Source: Phoronis australis (Eukaryota > Phoronida > Phoronidae). Taken from it: a DNA stretch of 31,295 nt. The position numbers and the translations under genes were made by a program. Of the stretch, positions 23,337-31,291 are shown piece by piece. The notes beneath the pieces are model-generated. The model made no database searches. It was not told the origin of the DNA and saw only the letters and a program-made list of their open reading frames with translations. Within the stretch, counting starts at the first letter, position 1; the number at the start of each line of letters is the position of its first letter. The stretch lies in NCBI GenBank assembly GCA_002633005.1, contig NMRA01001209.1, positions 1-31,295 on the forward strand, in the 5' to 3' direction.

Positions 23337-25070
23337 GGCACTAAAAACAGACTCGAAAACAGTAGAAATGGCCACTAGGTGGCGCAAAATACGCCAAATC
23401 CATCCAAAAACAGTACATAGCGTCATCTCACCAATAGATGTCTATATTTCATATTTAATGAAAATCCGTTGAGGACCTTTGAATATACACAGGTAAACGT
23501 TAAAAATTAAAATTGCCACCATGGGCACATTGGTAGTCAGATCCACGCGAAAGTTAACATCATGTAAAAACTTGCTAAGTTTACTAAAGATCCAGCATAC
23601 GGTTTAGGACATACAGCAATGGGCGCAAAAAAAACTGCCACTAGGAGGTGCCACAATGATTGAAGTTGTCAGAAAATCATTGCCAGCCATCCCCTTCATA
23701 GTAAGAACATACATGCTTATTTTCAGGATCATTCTTGGAACGGTTTGGTTGATAGAAGGGTGGACACCAAAAAACAGACTTAAAAACAGTAACAACAGCG
23801 ACGCGGAGCATTAAAATGCACCCACGAATGCATCGCAAATGGTGTGCTTTAGAGTTGTTTATTTGTGTCATAAAAATGGCCATTGGATGGCGCAAAAATG
23901 TACATTCCCTCTGAAAATGGGAATATAGTCATTGCTTCTTTAATAGAAAGCTACATGCCAATTTTCATAGAAATCCGTCACGGAACTTCAGAGAAACAAA
24001 GGAAAACGGAAAATGAATTTGCCACTAGGAGGCACACTGTTCATAGGATCCGTGTGAAAGTCGTCATTTTCTGTGTTACCTTCATATAAATACACTTAAT
24101 AATCAAATTTTAAGAAAGATCCTGCAAAAGGTTTTGCAGATACAGCCGTGAGCGCAAAAAATGAAACTGCCACTAGGAGGTGCAACAGTAGCCAAAGTCA
24201 TCGGAAAATCATCATCAGCCGTCCACTTCATAGCAAGAACATATATGCCAATTTTCACAATCATCCTTTGAGCGGTTTGGTTGATAGAGGGGTGGACGCA
24301 CAAAAACAGACTCGAAAACACTAAAAATGGCCACTAGGTGGCGCAAACTATGTCGAATCCATCTGAAAACTAGAGGATACCATCATCTCACTAATAGGTG
24401 CCTACATGCCAAATTTCATGAAAATCCGTTCAGGACTTTTGAAGATACAAAGGTAAGCGTAAAAAAATTAAAATTGCCACTAGGGGCACACCGGTAGTCG
24501 GATCTGTCCAAAAGTCGTCATCTCCTGTTGTTAACATCATATAAATATACTTACACAATTTCGTAAAGATCCTGCGAACGTTTTAGGAGATACAGCCATA
24601 GGCGCAAAAAAACAAAACTTCCACTAGGAGGCGCCACAGTGGTCGAAATCATCGGAAAATCATCGTCAACCGTCCTCTACATAGTAAGCATATACATGAC
24701 AATTTTCACAATAATCATTTGAGCGGTTTGGTTGATAGAGGGGTGGACACACAAAAAGACTCGAAAACACTAAAAATGGCCACTAGGTGGTGCAAACTAT
24801 GTCGAATAAATCTGAAAACGGCAGGGTAGCGTCATCTCACTAACAGGTGCCTACATACCAAATTTCATGAAAATACGTTGAGGACTTTTGAAGATACAAA
24901 GGTAAGCGTAAAAAACTAAAATTGCCACTAGGGAGCACACCGGTAGTCGGATCCGTCCGAAAGTTTGCACATGCCGTCCCATTCATGAATGGAACATATG
25001 TGCCAAATTTCTTGAACGTATTTCAAAGGGTTTTGGAGATAAAGCAGCGGACGCCGGACAGCCAGCCACA
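23337..25070 (+). repeat. CTCF-motif repeat array, block 1
   Basis: The higher-order unit is about 449 bp (24331 to 24780), made of three related subunits of about 145, 145 and 160 bp. Each subunit carries a variant of CCACTAGGxGGxGC. It is followed by related phrases such as CCAAATTTCATGAAAATCCG and GAAGATACAGAGGT. The block holds about three and a half units and ends with GGAGATAAAGCAGCGGACGC, a tail found again near 26628 and 28616. No transposase or other protein is recognisable in any frame. It is probably the interior of a non-autonomous element or a satellite derived from one. Confidence 0.85.
23369..24938 (+). promoter_or_regulatory. Cluster of CTCF-like core motifs, block 1
   Basis: CCACTAGG-type cores on the plus strand are at 23372-23385, 23638-23651, 24022-24035, 24170-24183, 24331-24344, 24477-24489 (one base short), 24621-24634, 24780-24793 and 24925-24938. 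Weaker variants are at 23516 and 23880. TGGCCACTAGGTGGCGC (23369-23385 and 24328-24344) matches the known bilaterian CTCF consensus CCASYAGRKGGC with its usual TGG and GC flanks. Binding is inferred from the motif only. Confidence 0.5.
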
Positions 25071-25286
25071 CGGCGACTAATATGGGCCTTACCGAGACAA
25101 ATGTCGAACATTTTTAGCACATAAGACCGGCAAGCGCTGAATGAAACATGCTCTGGTTTAGGCCTACTGCTTGTGCAAACTTCTTTAGATACAATGCACA
25201 ACTAGTAGCTTCTACACACATCTAGCTAGTTAGATTGCGTGGCTGTGGCCAAATGACGGTCTCTGCTCTGGCAAATGAGCTCTGGT
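25071..25286. other. Short unassigned spacer
   Basis: Joins the end of array block 1 to the second copy of the E-box repeat. No gene is seen. Confidence 0.4.
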
Positions 25287-26109
25287 GACACGCATGCGCT
25301 CGCTTAATCAAAGCAGAAGAACTTCAAAACAAACGTCACGTGACAACATGTGTGTTCGTCAAGACATTTTTCTCATGTTGCCGATCATACAAAGATAGCA
25401 CGATGCAGTGCAGATTTGTACTTAAACCTGCTTTTAATTCCAGTGGTGGATTTAGGGGGAGGCCAAGAGGCCCATTGCCCCCCCCCCTAACATTCTACCC
25501 GATACCATCTGGGAGGTTCGGGTGCGCGCAAGCAGGGGCTCGTCGGGAGCCAATAAACAACGCATAGGCCCTGAACAAACTGAAAAAACCCCGTTTACCG
25601 TTTTTTTTAGTCAAGAGGTCCGCATTCGAGGCCTCTGCATCCCCACAATTTAGGCTGGGAGCGCGCATCTGCAAAAATTCTGGTTATTCCTGTGCCCTGG
25701 CCCCCCCCAACTCAAAAGCCTGGATCCACTCCTGAATCCCGACTCCCCGGGAACTTAAAAATCTTACGCCTGCTACTTGAAAAACTTAAGGAGGATTTCA
25801 GGTAATTTGCGTGAGTCAAAATTGTATTCTTATTCAAGCATTCAAGTCGCCATATCGACGATTGCGAGGCAGTCAGTGAGCGAGCTTTTGCCCTGGGATT
25901 TCAGCACAATTTTCTGTAAAATGATGGTAATTTAGCAGCAAAGTTTGATAGCAATGCACCACGGTTTTGTAGCAAGTCTTTCATAGATTACAGATACATC
26001 ACAGAGCTAGCATAAATGTGATGAATCTTAGCTTCCGATTTCACTCGTTTCGGAGACCGGTTTCAACAGCTTGGGTTGAGCGCCCCCTCTGAAACGAACT
26101 TTTCTAAGC
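25287..26109 (+). repeat. Dispersed E-box repeat, copy 2
   Basis: Diverged partner of 1690-2501. It keeps GTCACGTGAC at 25335-25344 in the same flanks, has a single unit where copy 1 has a 142-bp tandem pair, lacks the copy 1 MITE, and is split by the insertion at 25441-25734. Confidence 0.75.
25441..25734. mobile_element. 294-bp hAT-like MITE inserted in the E-box repeat
   Basis: It starts CAGTGGTGGATTTAGG and ends CCTGGATCCACTCCTG, imperfect inverted termini of the type CAGTGGNGGATCYAGG. G and C homopolymers lie just inside both ends. Copy 1 of the surrounding repeat runs through this point uninterrupted near 1970. I cannot find a clean 8-bp target duplication (AATTC against AATCC is the best). 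A 75-codon plus-strand frame across its left end is chance. Confidence 0.65.
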
Positions 26110-26208
26110 ACCCTGGGCAGTTATTACTGTGAATACGGTATTAAATTTAGTAAAAATCCTGCAAACATTTTAGGAGATATAGCCATAAGCACATAAAAAA
26201 CAAAACTG

Positions 26209-28269
26209 CCAATAGGAGGTGCCGCAGGAATCAAAGTCGTTGGAAAATCATCGTCAACCATCCTCTTCATAGTAAGAACATACATGCCAATTTTCACAAT
26301 CATGCGTAGAGCGGTTTGGTTGATGGTGGGGTAGACGCTAAAAAACAGGCTCGAAAACAGTAAAAAATGGCCACTAGGTGACGCAAACTACATAAAATCC
26401 ATACTAAAACAAAAGGCTATTGTCGTCGTACTAATAGATGCCCGCATACCAAATTTTGTGAAAATACGTTGAGGACCTCCGAAGATACAGAGGTGAGCAT
26501 AAAAAACTAAAATTGCCACCAGGGGACACACCCGTAGTCGGAGAGGTCCGAAATTTGTAGCCATCTGTTGTCAGCTTCATAGGAACACATCTGCGAAATC
26601 TCATCAAGATCCTGCCAGAGGTTTAGGAGATAGAGCTGCGGACGCGGGATGTTGGACACCCGACGCCCAGACAGAGATGACGGCAATATGCAACCACATA
26701 TATATGTCGGTGCATACAAATGGCAACTTAAGGTGGTGCAAAATACCTCGAACCCATCCGAAAACGGGAGGATAGCGTCATCTCAATAATACATGCCTAT
26801 CTGCCAAGCTTTATGAAAATCGGTTGAGGACCTTTGAAGATACAAAGGTAAACGTAAAAAACTACAATTGACACTAGGGGGCGCAACTGTACACCGATCG
26901 ATGCGAAAGTCGTCGTCGTTCCATGTCAACATCATATAAATATACTTGCTACAACATTTAATAAGAGATCCTGTTAACGGTTTAGGAGATGCAGCTATGG
27001 GTGTAAAAAAACAAAACTGTCACTAGGATGTGCCACAGTAGTCAAAGTTGTCGGAAAATCCTTGTTAGCCGCCCTCTTTACACTAAGAACATAAATGCCA
27101 ATTTTCAAAATCATACCCAGAGTGGTTTGGTTGACAGAAGGGCCGACGCTAAAAAACAGACTCAAAAACAGTAAACATGGCCACTAGGTGGCGCAAAGAA
27201 CCTGGAATCCACCCAAAAACGAGGGGATAGAATCATCCCACTAATAGATGCCCAACTGCTAAATTCATGAAAATCCGTTGACGACCTCCAAAGATACAGA
27301 GGTCAGCGTAAAATACTACAAGAGAAACGCAGAGCGTTGAAATGCATCGCAAATGGTGTGCATTTAGGGTTGTTTGTGTCATAAAAATGGCCACTAGATG
27401 GCGCAACAACCTACAATTCATCTGAAAACAGGACATGTCATTCTTCTTAAATAGAAAGCTTTTACACCAAATTTCATAGAAATCCATCATGGAACTACAG
27501 AGAAACAAACGAAAACAGAATAAAATGAAGAGTTCTATCATATTTAACACATTTAACACGTTTGACACGCTACCATCTCAAAATTTTACACGTTTGACAC
27601 TCCAGCGTGTCACATTTTACACGTTTGATATATCGGCATGGCAAATTTTACACGTCTGACATGCTACAATGGCAAATTTTACACGTTTGACACGCTAGCG
27701 TGGCACATAACTACACAACTGACACACGATCGTGTAAAATTTTACACGTTTAACACCCAAGTGTGTCATGTTTTTACATGCTTTTTACACCTTTGACACG
27801 CTCAAGAGCGTTTAAAATTCTCACCTGGCTCTCGTCCCGTTTCATTTTGCTTGCGGCAGCCAAGGGGGCCGAGCCCCCTGGGCCCCCCACATAATCATCC
27901 TTAAAGCCATTTGGTATTTGGTTGATAGAGGGGTGGATGCCAAAATTCGGACAAGAAAACAGTAAATGGTCACTAGGTGATGCAAACTACGTCAAATCCA
28001 TCTGAAAATGGGATGTTACCGTTATCTGACTAATAGATGCCTATATGCCAAATTTTATGACAACACGTTGACGACCTTTGAAGATACAGAGGTAAATGTA
28101 AAAAAATGAAATTGCCACTAGGGGGCACACCGGTTGTCAGATCCATCCGAAATTCGTCGTCATCTATTGCCAACATCATATCAGTACACTTGCTAAATTT
28201 AATAAAGATCCTGCAATCGGTTTAGGAGATACAGCCATGGGCATAAAAAAAACTGCCACTAGCAGGCAC
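26209..28269 (+). promoter_or_regulatory. Cluster of CTCF-like core motifs, block 2
   Basis: The best cores are 27181-27194 (CCACTAGGTGGCGC), 27391-27404 (CCACTAGATGGCGC), 28115-28128 (CCACTAGGGGGCAC), 26516-26529 (CCACCAGGGGACAC) and 26871-26884 (ACACTAGGGGGCGC). Weaker ones are 26209, 26371, 27020, 27970 and 28256. Spacing again follows 145/145/160 bp. All are on the plus strand. Occupancy is inferred. Confidence 0.45.
27545..27812 (+). repeat. Degenerate 31-bp minisatellite
   Basis: About eight units share AATTTTACACGTTTGACACG, followed by a variable stretch that often restores CGTGTCA or CGTGGCA, so many units are partly palindromic (for example CACGCTAGCGTG). Units vary from 30 to 34 bp, so this is an old satellite and not a CRISPR-type array. 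Confidence 0.8.
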
Positions 28270-28410
28270 CACTGAAGACATGGCGTGGGGGGAGGCACAG
28301 GCCCCCCAAAAATTTTTAAGCAACAGGGATAACTGTGGCAACTGACATACGCATGGGGTGGGGACAGTCGAGAAANCCCCCCAATGATTTTTTTCCTTCC
28401 TACGGGCCTG
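28264..28410. mobile_element. Remnant of a G/C-tract DNA transposon inside block 2
   Basis: The stretch begins near CACTGAAGACATGGCGTGGG and ends near CCTACGGGCCTGCTAGAC, with G-rich and C-rich runs inside each end. These resemble termini of widespread non-autonomous hAT-like elements. It interrupts the repeat between the third subunit and the next one. One N (28376) lies in it. Confidence 0.45.
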
Positions 28411-28670
28411 CTAGACAGCGCAAATAACCTCAAACTTATCTAAAAATGGGAGTACAACATCATATCACTAGTAGATGCCCATATGCCAAATTTTATAAAA
28501 ATCTGTACAGAACCTTTGAAGATACAGAGGTAATCCTAAAATTGCACACTGGTGGTCAGAACCATCCGAAAAGAGCACAGGAGCAAAATTTTATGAACAT
28601 ACATCAAAGGGATTTGGAGATAGAGCAGTGGACGCCAGATGAACGCTGGACCGACAGACAGGAATAAAGG

Positions 28671-29584
28671 CATAATGGGTCCACATATAAATATACGGGC
28701 GCAAAAATGCAGACTGTCAGCAGTCGCAGCCACAGCCAGAGATACCAACATTCATGAATCTGCCAGATTTCTAAACTAATGGCTTGACAAACACAGAGGT
28801 GCAGAATGTCTCTTACCTCTCTAATGCCAGTGGAACACAGCTGCGTTATCAACTCAGGCCAAAAACTGAAAAGAAAGAGACGTTCTGAAGTGACAGGACT
28901 AAACGAGAATCTGATTGTGAACATAGACAATTTTAGCGCTATTGGCAGATGTGCATCAACAGTCCTGGAAAACTTGAAAACTATCACTGAACATTGATAA
29001 AAGGCTTGAGCCTGTGAGTGAATGCTTCACTGAAATGTGCAAAATGCCACTACACATCTGCCAGTACGTCTGATGTTGAGAAGCACCAGCATCAAGGACC
29101 AGCCACAGGTGCACTTAAAAGGGAACTGTATTTTATTCTGAATAAATTTTGGATATTTTCTATGAGCTGTTGATTAATTCCACAAATAGTTCAATATCAA
29201 AAAGTAAACTTAAGGCAATTTTTTTTCAAATGAGCCTATCTTATTTAGTCTCAAAGTGTGCGGAACGGTTCTGCACTTTTTTATATCCATTTAGGGCCAT
29301 AAAAAATGGTATGAAACAAATCTATACCTTACCCTAAACATGTTTAGAATGTTACACTTTTATTTCCTCTATTAGCATTTTCTTAATTAGAAGTTCAATT
29401 TTGCCAGGCGGAATATTTCGCACTGACTGCGGAATATTCCGCACTTGCAGAATACTGTACAAGTTTTGTGGAATACTGTGACTTGAGAAATATTATGCAT
29501 ATTTTGTGGAAAAACAATGAAAATAATGATTTATTTTTAAAAATCAATGTGACAGTTGCAGAAGGGTTCCACAAACAGGAAAGT
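28671..29584. other. Unassigned stretch before the TTAA transposon
   Basis: No gene is recognised. 29408-29421 and 29429-29442 are two close copies of GCGGAATATTYCGC; the second is a perfect 14-bp palindrome. ORFs of 60-70 codons here have no family match. Confidence 0.4.
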
Positions 29585-29588
29585 TTAA

Positions 29589-29734
29589 AGGCGAAGGCAA
29601 CCTTTTTTCATGTCATTTTGAGCTAAAATAAGGTTGGTTGGTTATCCTAGGCATATTTTCCACTTAATTACAGCTTTTCGTAATTTTGTTAATAACTCGT
29701 CCGTTACTCCGGAAGTGACGTTTTAGGAGGCAAG
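29589..29734 (+). repeat. Left terminal inverted repeat, 146 bp
   Basis: Matches the reverse complement of 31146-31291 with about four mismatches, all in the inner half. The inner edge holds the promoter-like motif CCGGAAGTGACG. Confidence 0.95.
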
Positions 29735-29747
29735 TATTTCGCGCCAA
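29709..29747 (+). promoter_or_regulatory. ETS/CRE-like and E2F-like sites driving the THAP gene
   Basis: CCGGAAGTGACG (29709-29720) is a well-known composite of ETS and CRE half-sites in animal core promoters. It lies at the inner edge of the inverted repeat. TTTCGCGCCAA (29737-29747), an E2F-type site, follows just inside. The THAP start codon is 138 bp downstream of the first site. The mirror-image promoter lies at 31135-31171. Confidence 0.55.
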
Positions 29748-29857
29748 TTTCTTTTCATATAGTCTGACTGTGAGAGCTGCCGACTCAGTCATTGTTCTAC
29801 CTCCGATGTGTTAAGTTAATTCCATCGTCGTTTGCTTTCATTTACTAGTCAGTCAAC

Positions 29858-30688
29858 ATGCCACACTGTTACTGCGTACCAGGATGTACTAATTATCGTC
29901 TCACGCGCGCTTTGGGAGTACCTTTGCATCGCATTCCGATGGATGACACACTTCGCCGTACTTGGCTCGTTCGTGTGAAGACTGCAGCGTTACCCGTCCA
30001 CGCAACGTACAAAGTAGTCGAGAATTACCGTGTATGTGGCAAACATTTTCTGCCGTCCGATTACGAAAGGTATTTGTACGCTGAACTGATGAAGGTCCCT
30101 GCGAAACAACGCCTGAAGAAGGATGCCATTCCGTCTGTGTTGATTCCCAGCAGTGCCCCGTCGCCATGCCCAAGAAGTGCGTTTTTGAAGCGAGAAGCCT
30201 CGCGAGCTGTGGCCAGTAAAGTGACTGGAGCCAGTGGAGGCACTTCATCTAGTGTCACCCGTGGTGCCTCCGAACGTACCCCAGAGCGTGCCATTCCTGG
30301 AACCAGTAGTGATTCGCCCTGTGCTGTTTTCTCCAGCCCAGAGCCTCTAAGCAGCCCTGCAGCCATGTTGAGTAGTGGGAGTGATTACAGGCCCAGTTCG
30401 ACACCCAGTGAAGAGGACAGTTCGTCGTCCAGTGAACAGATGGGTGAGCCAAACTTTGATAAGTTTATTGTGGACTTGTCTAAAGTGTTGGAGCAATTTA
30501 GAAGGTGCCAGGTGTGTAGCGAGGGAGTCACACGACACGTTGTAAGCAGTTTGGGTGCTCAGGTCACCATCCAGTGGGAGTGTGTCGCGGGACGCTCTGG
30601 CAAGTGGGACAGTTGTTCCTCTGTCCGTGGTATACCGGAGGTCCACTTTACCGTGTCCAGTAGCTTGGCCTCGTCGAAATCTGAATAG
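29858..30688 (+). CDS. THAP-domain protein, N-terminal part of a Kolobok-like transposase
   Basis: A 276-residue single-exon frame. Residues 1-95 are a complete THAP zinc finger: Cys6, Cys10, Cys60 and His63 form the C2CH set, with the conserved Pro27 (HRIP), Trp36, Phe64 and the closing AIPSV at 91-95. THAP domains bind DNA; in transposons they recognise the terminal repeats. Residues 100-200 are a Ser/Pro-rich linker. Residues 217-267 (CQVC, WEC, GKW, RGIPEVHF) look like the second cysteine-bearing region that precedes the catalytic domain in THAP transposases as I remember them. The usual His of the GH pair appears to be Arg246. The frame stops soon after, so the catalytic domain is missing. 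Start chosen at the ATG with MPHCYC, the usual THAP beginning. The 3' end overlaps the minus-strand gene by 130 bp. Confidence 0.85.
   Translation: MPHCYCVPGCTNYRLTRALGVPLHRIPMDDTLRRTWLVRVKTAALPVHATYKVVENYRVCGKHFLPSDYERYLYAELMKVPAKQRLKKDAIPSVLIPSSAPSPCPRSAFLKREASRAVASKVTGASGGTSSSVTRGASERTPERAIPGTSSDSPCAVFSSPEPLSSPAAMLSSGSDYRPSSTPSEEDSSSSSEQMGEPNFDKFIVDLSKVLEQFRRCQVCSEGVTRHVVSSLGAQVTIQWECVAGRSGKWDSCSSVRGIPEVHFTVSSSLASSKSE
30474..30479 (-). terminator. AATAAA polyadenylation signal for the minus-strand gene
   Basis: TTTATT on the plus strand reads AATAAA on the minus strand, 80 bp past the minus-strand stop codon and inside the THAP coding region. Confidence 0.4.
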
Positions 30689-30956
30689 CACAAGCATTCC
30701 ATTGAGGTAGGCATAACAACGCACACAGTGCATTTGCACCAAGATGTGTCACCACGTCTGTCCTCAGTAGCCGCTTCGTTTCTCTCAACAGCTGCCTGTG
30801 CCTGTGCGTACTCTGCCTCGTTATACTTGGGCTCAAACATGTACCCACCCACTGAATGTCTGTGAAAAAATTCCTCGTCACCTCTGCTGTGAACAAGGTC
30901 TCCGTCACTCACACTAGTCTACTGTCACTGTGATACGGGTCACCGACTCCAGCCAT
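30559..30956 (-). CDS. Small P2X7-ballast-like cysteine protein, two exons predicted
   Basis: Exon 1 (30956-30913) begins with ATG and encodes MAGVGDPYHSDSRL. It ends at a good donor, AGT/GTGAGT. Exon 2 (30859-30559) follows the acceptor TTTTTTCACAG and stays in frame, giving 114 residues. The product has YMFEPKY (21-27), a charged helix-like stretch (28-52) and WCKCTVC (55-61), then MPT (64-66) and ECLC (69-72). YxFEP followed by WCxCxxC and MPTxxEC is the pattern I know from the zinc-binding cytoplasmic 'ballast' domain of P2X7 receptors and its free-standing invertebrate relatives. The paired Cys usually expected after residue 72 is Tyr73. Everything after Cys72 is antisense to the THAP gene, so the tail is probably not the original one. 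Without splicing, no ATG precedes YMFEP in frame. Confidence 0.6.
30860..30912 (-). other. Predicted 53-bp intron in the ballast-like gene
   Basis: Donor GTGAGT (30912-30907) and acceptor TTTTTTCACAG (ending at 30860) remove an in-frame TGA that closes the first exon. The split codon GT+A gives Val15 and the frame runs on into the conserved YMFEP. The intron is near the lower size limit for animals. Confidence 0.5.
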
Positions 30957-30972
30957 TTTCAGCTTACAATAC

Positions 30973-30978
30973 AATAAA
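30973..30978 (+). terminator. AATAAA polyadenylation signal for the THAP gene
   Basis: AATAAA lies 285 bp after the THAP stop and just upstream of the minus-strand start codon. The two transcripts would therefore overlap over several hundred bases. Confidence 0.4.
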
Positions 30979-31134
30979 CAATCCCTAAATCCAACGTAGT
31001 TTAGTTCTCTACTAACCAGTATGTTGCCGCAGATACTCGTCGATGGAAAGTGGTGGTGACAATTGTTGAAAAACAGCACAAAACAAAAGTAGAACAGAAC
31101 AGATTCGCACGGTAAACTCAACGCAAAACCAAGT

Positions 31135-31171
31135 GGCGGGAAACGCTTGCCTCCTAAAACGTCACTTCCGG
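31135..31171 (-). promoter_or_regulatory. ETS/CRE-like and E2F-like sites driving the minus-strand gene
   Basis: On the minus strand, CCGGAAGTGACG (31171-31160) sits at the inner edge of the right inverted repeat and is followed by TTTCCCGCC (31143-31135), an E2F-type site. The order and spacing mirror the left end. The E2F-like site is outside the inverted repeat and differs in sequence from the left one, so its presence at both ends is not simply due to the repeat. Confidence 0.55.
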
Positions 31172-31291
31172 AGTAGCGGACGAGTAATTAATAAAATTAC
31201 GAAAAGCTGTAATTAAGTGGAAAATATGTCTAGGATAACCAACCAACCTTATTTTAGCTCAAAATGACATGAAAAAAGGTTGCCTTCGCCT
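31146..31291 (-). repeat. Right terminal inverted repeat, 146 bp
   Basis: Near-perfect inverted copy of 29589-29734, followed by TTAA at the very end of the window. Confidence 0.95.

Larger units (their letters stand above)
26140..28670 (+). repeat. CTCF-motif repeat array, block 2
   Basis: Same family, orientation and subunit order as block 1, but more broken. One tail-like end occurs at 26628-26690, a 31-bp minisatellite at 27545-27812 and a G/C-tract insertion at 28264-28410. The block ends in GGAGATAGAGCAGTGGACGC near 28615. Short open frames within it are repeat sequence. Confidence 0.8.

Noticed and set aside
27545-27812. CRISPR-like look of repeats with variable spacers
   Set aside because: Repeats are imperfect and unit length varies. 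The surroundings are eukaryotic transposon DNA with no cas genes.
30061-30742. Long minus-strand frames (65, 101, 115, 131 codons) opposite the THAP gene
   Set aside because: They are antisense shadows of the GC-richer THAP coding sequence and carry no recognisable domain.
30909-31121. Minus-strand 70-codon frame upstream of the ballast-like gene taken as a separate gene
   Set aside because: Its last 15 codons fit as exon 1 of the ballast-like gene starting at the internal ATG. The earlier part lies in AT-rich 5' leader and is probably untranslated.
29589-31291. P element or piggyBac as the identity of the terminal transposon
   Set aside because: P elements make 8-bp duplications, not TTAA. 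piggyBac uses TTAA, but its proteins are not known for THAP domains and no piggyBac catalytic motifs are present.
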